A model generated the notes under the pieces. The model did not search any database. It saw only the letters and a program-made list of their open reading frames with translations, and was not told the DNA's origin. A stretch of DNA of 15,720 nt from contig DAIDID010000006.1 in assembly GCA_027459545.1 (NCBI GenBank), positions 1-15,720 of the forward strand, given 5' to 3'. Positions 12,464 to 15,720 of the stretch are shown here, in pieces (position 1 is the stretch's first letter; every line of letters begins with the position of its first letter). This DNA is from Candidatus Parcubacteria bacterium. Its GTDB lineage: Bacteria; Patescibacteriota; Minisyncoccia; Phycocordibacterales; Phycocordibacteraceae. A program made the position numbers and the translations under genes.

Positions 12464-14179
12464 ATGAATACCGTGCGCGGAATGTCGCTCATTGATGTCA
12501 TCGTTGGGACGGCAATTATACTTTTAGTATTCCTGTCCCTTTTTGGAATTTTGCAAGCGTCACTGCGTGTTTCGATGTTTGTAAAAAGTGAGTCAACGGC
12601 TCTCGCCATAGCAAATAATCAAATAGAATACATCCGCTCTTTGCCATACAACTCTGTAGGGACAATCAGTGGAATTCCTTCAGGTACAATCCCACAAAAT
12701 GCCACAACAACAGAAGATGGTGTTTCTTACGGAGTACGTACTTTCATAGAGTACTATGATGATCCCGCAGACGGTCTTGGCTCAAATGACATAAACGGCA
12801 TAACCACTGACTATAAAAAAATAAAAGTCGTAGTTACGTATTACACAACAGCAAATCAGCAGCGACAGGTTGTATTAAACTCAATTGATATACCTCCTGG
12901 TGTTGAAACGACCACAAATGGCGGCACCCTAGAAATAATTGTGGTAAATGCAACAGGCGCACCTCTTTCTGGGGCAACAGTGCAAATTACAAATGCGAGC
13001 ACATCTCCTGCAGTAAATCTCACTACATTTACAGATACGTCAGGAATAGTGGATCTTCCGGGTGCGCAAACCTCAACACAATACGCAATAACCGTTTCAA
13101 AAGCAGGATATTCTACAGCGCAAACATACGCACGAGATGCAACAAATCAAAACCCTACACCCGGATACCTAACGGTAGTACAAGGACAAACAACCAGCAG
13201 TACTTTTGCAATAGATGTTCTCGGACAAATTAAAATGCAAACTTTTTCGCCAATCACGAGCGGAAGTTTTTCAGACACGTTCACGGACACTTCTAAATTA
13301 TCCGCACAAACAAACACCACAGCCTCAGGAAATACACTTACCTTATCTGATACTTCGGGAAGTTATGCTTCAACAGGTACAGCGACATCAATTTCTATAA
13401 ATCCTGCGTATTTGTACTCGTGGGGTTCTGTGAGTGTTTCTCCATCAACTCCAAGTGGCACAAGCGAAGTTGTGCAAGTACTTGATGGTAGTGGAAATCT
13501 CATACCAGACACTGTTCTTCCAGGAAACTCAACAGGATTTTCTTCATCTTCAATTTCTCTTTCAGGCGTTTCTACAACAACCTACCCCGCACTTGAGCTC
13601 AAGGCAACGCTCGCCACTAACTCAGGCAGTGCGACTCCACAGCTTAGTAGTTGGGGAGTTTCATACACATATGGCCCTGTTCCTCTTCCAAATGTCGCCT
13701 TTACCCTTACAGGAGCAAAAACGATTGGTACGACAGGCTCTGGACTTCCTATTTATAAAACAGTTGTGAGTACCACAACAGGCAGCACCGCTGTAAATTC
13801 CATAACACTTGAGTGGGATTCATATAAGCTTGCTGTTTCTAAGTATGATATTGAAGATGCTTGTGAAGCTCCTCCGTACTCACTTTCTCCAGGTACTTCG
13901 CTCACAGAGTCACTGATTCTCGGTCCGCAAACCACCAATTCCTTACTCGTAACAGTAACCAATAGCGCAACAGGAGCAGTCGTGCCAGGTGCAACAGTTA
14001 CTCTCACAAATGGTTCGTATTCAAGTACAGCAACATCCTCGTCTTGCGGAGGTGCATACTTTGGAAGTCTTTCTGCTTCGAGCAATTACAGTGTTTCAAT
14101 TTCTGCTACAGGCTATACTTCTAATACTGCAAACAACATAACCGTCTCTGGTCAATCTTTCTATGGAGCATCATTTTAG
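12464..14179 (+). CDS. Large modular prepilin-like protein (PilV-like N-terminus)
   Basis: A 571-residue secreted protein. It starts with a type III prepilin leader MNTVRG, cleaved before Met7, then SLIDVIVGTAIILLVFLSLF. Asp11 stands at mature position 5, where Glu is nearly invariant. The pilin N-terminal region to about 150 resembles PilV-type minor pilins. Three beta-sandwich modules like carboxypeptidase regulatory domains follow: about 155-250 (LEIIVVNATGAPLSGATVQI), 405-490 (PLPNVAFTLTGAKTIG) and 493-571 (LLVTVTNSATGAVVPGATVTL). A Ser/Thr-rich segment (265-403) lies between the first and second. The only cysteines are C467 and C528, in the second and third modules, and could form a disulfide. 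It probably sits at the pilus tip or shaft as an adhesive display subunit; binding specificity is unknown. Its end overlaps the next gene by 17 nt. Confidence 0.88.
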   Translation: MNTVRGMSLIDVIVGTAIILLVFLSLFGILQASLRVSMFVKSESTALAIANNQIEYIRSLPYNSVGTISGIPSGTIPQNATTTEDGVSYGVRTFIEYYDDPADGLGSNDINGITTDYKKIKVVVTYYTTANQQRQVVLNSIDIPPGVETTTNGGTLEIIVVNATGAPLSGATVQITNASTSPAVNLTTFTDTSGIVDLPGAQTSTQYAITVSKAGYSTAQTYARDATNQNPTPGYLTVVQGQTTSSTFAIDVLGQIKMQTFSPITSGSFSDTFTDTSKLSAQTNTTASGNTLTLSDTSGSYASTGTATSISINPAYLYSWGSVSVSPSTPSGTSEVVQVLDGSGNLIPDTVLPGNSTGFSSSSISLSGVSTTTYPALELKATLATNSGSATPQLSSWGVSYTYGPVPLPNVAFTLTGAKTIGTTGSGLPIYKTVVSTTTGSTAVNSITLEWDSYKLAVSKYDIEDACEAPPYSLSPGTSLTESLILGPQTTNSLLVTVTNSATGAVVPGATVTLTNGSYSSTATSSSCGGAYFGSLSASSNYSVSISATGYTSNTANNITVSGQSFYGASF

Positions 14180-14786
14180 TATTTCAACACCAGCAGCGAG
14201 TCGCACAAGCAGAGTGCGTGGATTTACCCTAGTTGAAACTCTGATAGTCATAGCTCTCACTGTGCTCGTTGGAGGCGCACTTACAAGCATGATTTTTTAT
14301 TTTTATAGAAACAATGACTACGTCCTACAAGAAGGAGCAGCAGTACAAAGCGCAAGCCAAGGACTTGAAGTAGCAGTTAAAGATCTTCGTGAGGCTTCGT
14401 ATGGGGATGATGGCGCGTATCCTATAGCAAATGCCGCAACTTCGACAATCACTTTCTATGCAGACGTGTATGGCACAGGAGATATAGAAGAAGTGCAGTA
14501 CTATCTTTCAGGAACGACACTCTACCAGGCAGTAACGACAGCCGCAGGTAGTCCTCCTTCGTATGCGGGGCAATCAACGAGCACAAGTACCATTGCAACG
14601 TATGTGCGTAACGCAAGCTCGACGCCTATTTTCCAGTACTATGATGATACAGGCGCTCTACTTTCGTATCCTGTGAATGTTGCAAGTATTGCTTCTATTA
14701 TGACTACCTTGCAAATAGATGTTGATCCGAGTCGCTCTCCATCGCTCTATTCACTAGTTGAAAGTGCAACTCTTCGCAATTTATAA
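14163..14786 (+). CDS. Prepilin-like protein, PilW/GspJ-type minor pilin
   Basis: A 207-residue protein with a 20-residue leader ending in the canonical prepilin peptidase site RG|FTLVETLIVIALTVLVG; the cleavage would fall after Gly20 and the conserved Glu is at mature position 5. A single hydrophobic helix (21-45) is followed by an exported domain with EGAAVQSASQGLEVAVKDLREASYG, typical of PilW/GspJ-like pseudopilins, and a Thr/Ser/Ala-rich C-terminal half. It overlaps the preceding gene by 17 nt, so translation is probably coupled. The start at 14163 is forced, because the next Met (residue 43) lies beyond the cleavage site. It likely joins the pilus-priming complex with the two neighbouring pilin-like proteins. 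Confidence 0.9.
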   Translation: MEHHFSISTPAASRTSRVRGFTLVETLIVIALTVLVGGALTSMIFYFYRNNDYVLQEGAAVQSASQGLEVAVKDLREASYGDDGAYPIANAATSTITFYADVYGTGDIEEVQYYLSGTTLYQAVTTAAGSPPSYAGQSTSTSTIATYVRNASSTPIFQYYDDTGALLSYPVNVASIASIMTTLQIDVDPSRSPSLYSLVESATLRNL

Positions 14787-14788
14787 CT

Positions 14789-15720
14789 ATGAAAATAAAC
14801 AATCTACGCACTTGGAATTTTGGTAAGGTCTCTGTGGAGCACCATGCTCCGCGCGGGTACTTAATGCTCCTTGCGATTGTATTTGGAGCGATATTTCTAG
14901 GAATTCTTTCAGGACTTTCTAATTCCGTACTCGCACAAAATCGCTACGCTACGCAAAATATCGGAAATAGCGAAGGCTTCTCACTTGCCGAAGCAGGTTT
15001 GGATTACTATTCATGGCACCTCGCACACTTCCCGACAGATCTTCAAAATGGCACGGGGCACACAGGACCATATGTCATCCCTTATAATGATCCTGAAGGG
15101 GGCCAAGCGGGAACCTATACACTTTCCATAACTGGAAATACATCTTGCAATCAGCTTACTTCAGTAGATATTACTTCAAAAGGCATTCCTGCAGATAACA
15201 CAGGCTTTGCGACGCTAGTGGGGCATTATGCGTTACCCAGTGTTGCGTTATACAACACTATCGTAAACGCAAGTGTGTGGGCGGGCTCCTCGGCTACTTT
15301 TAGCGGGCCCTATCATGACAATGGTGGTATTCGCATGGACGGCAGTGAAAATTCTCCAGTTACTAGCTCGCTTTCGTCCTGGCTTTGCACAAGCTCATTT
15401 GGCTGTAGTACAAACACAACAGAGCCAGGCGTTTTTGGTTCTGGTACAAATCAAGACCTCTGGAGTTATCCAACTCCGCAAATTGACTTCAATGCTATCG
15501 CCGCTAATTTTTCAAATCTTAAATCCATAGCTCAATCCTCAGGGCTCTATCTACCGCGCTACAGTACGGGCTCAAGTAATAGTAATGCATCACGCGGATA
15601 TCATTTAATTTTCAATAGTAACGGCACCGTTACTGTGTATCAGGTAAATAATGAAACAAACGTGCGTTCAATACCTGTAGACGGTACTTCAAATGGCTCT
15701 CTATCAAATGACTACTCTTT
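14789..15720 (+). CDS. PilX-like minor pilin/assembly protein, cut by the window edge
   Basis: An open frame from ATG 14789, two bases after the previous stop, through the end of the window: 310 codons with no stop. A basic 23-residue leader ends in PRG, followed by the membrane helix YLMLLAIVFGAIFLGILSGL (24-43). The sequence continues NSVLAQNRYATQNIGNSEGF and then SLAEAGLDYY (65-74), the AEAGL element typical of PilX N-terminal proteins. Mature position 5 is Leu, not Glu. The rest is a Ser/Asn/Gly/Thr-rich extracellular domain with Cys120, Cys200 and Cys206. As the last visible gene of the operon it likely belongs to the minor-pilin complex. The full length and C-terminal domain cannot be judged. 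Confidence 0.85.
   Translation, partial: MKINNLRTWNFGKVSVEHHAPRGYLMLLAIVFGAIFLGILSGLSNSVLAQNRYATQNIGNSEGFSLAEAGLDYYSWHLAHFPTDLQNGTGHTGPYVIPYNDPEGGQAGTYTLSITGNTSCNQLTSVDITSKGIPADNTGFATLVGHYALPSVALYNTIVNASVWAGSSATFSGPYHDNGGIRMDGSENSPVTSSLSSWLCTSSFGCSTNTTEPGVFGSGTNQDLWSYPTPQIDFNAIAANFSNLKSIAQSSGLYLPRYSTGSSNSNASRGYHLIFNSNGTVTVYQVNNETNVRSIPVDGTSNGSLSNDYS

Noticed and set aside
13215..13769. + strand frames inside the large prepilin gene (Gln/Leu/His-rich translations)
   Set aside because: Out-of-frame readings of Ser/Thr-rich repeats; the pilin frame is continuous and has domain structure.
1..15720. CRISPR array, insertion sequence, prophage or toxin-antitoxin pair
   Set aside because: No regularly spaced repeats, transposase, integrase, phage structural gene or recognisable toxin-antitoxin pair was seen on either strand.
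1..15720. Alternative genetic code (UGA as glycine)
   Set aside because: TGA closes the 1002-1319 and 9161-9316 genes, and no conserved protein contains an in-frame TGA.

Overview
The window looks like a chromosomal segment of a small-genome bacterium of the Candidate Phyla Radiation, most likely Parcubacteria-like. This is inferred from protein style, not from a search. The clues are short tightly packed genes, standard code with TGA as stop, almost no Shine-Dalgarno sequences, -10 boxes placed about 6-8 nt before several start codons, a type IV pilus locus with very Ser/Thr-rich pilin-like proteins, and a NusA with a long acidic tail.

Left part (1-3882, + strand). A non-coding edge with a cluster of short inverted repeats precedes tRNA-Gly(UCC). 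Then come an ECF-like sigma-70 factor, a 105-residue three-helix membrane protein, an Hsp20 small heat-shock protein, and a small secreted Ser/Thr-rich protein that follows hsp20 in the same frame. A perfect 36-bp palindrome (terminator) ends this set. After a 319-nt gene-free gap with possible RNA structure comes a 411-residue exported protein. It has a twin-arginine-like signal and lysozyme/lytic-transglycosylase-like motifs.

Middle part (3883-9073, - strand). A bidirectional terminator separates the converging genes. Reading leftward, the genes are nusA, ppa, a 64-residue single-helix membrane protein, clpP, rny (RNase Y) and hup (HU). This is a housekeeping block for transcription elongation, pyrophosphate removal, proteolysis, RNA decay and nucleoid structure. 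nusA has a convincing distant promoter and a leader of about 107 nt that begins with a terminator-like hairpin.

Right part (9098-15720, + strand). Back-to-back with the nusA promoter is a promoter for a 51-residue GTG-started membrane peptide gene. It is the only gene here with a strong Shine-Dalgarno sequence, and a textbook terminator follows it. Next is a type IV pilus operon: pilB-like ATPase without any cysteine, pilC-like platform protein, a 571-residue modular prepilin-like protein, a PilW-like prepilin, and a PilX-like protein cut by the window edge. Together they would assemble a surface pilus. No retraction ATPase, prepilin peptidase or obvious major pilin lies in the window.

The least familiar items are the 411-residue exported lysozyme-like protein, the hidden 51-residue gene with its divergent promoter, the nusA leader hairpin, and the modular giant minor pilin.
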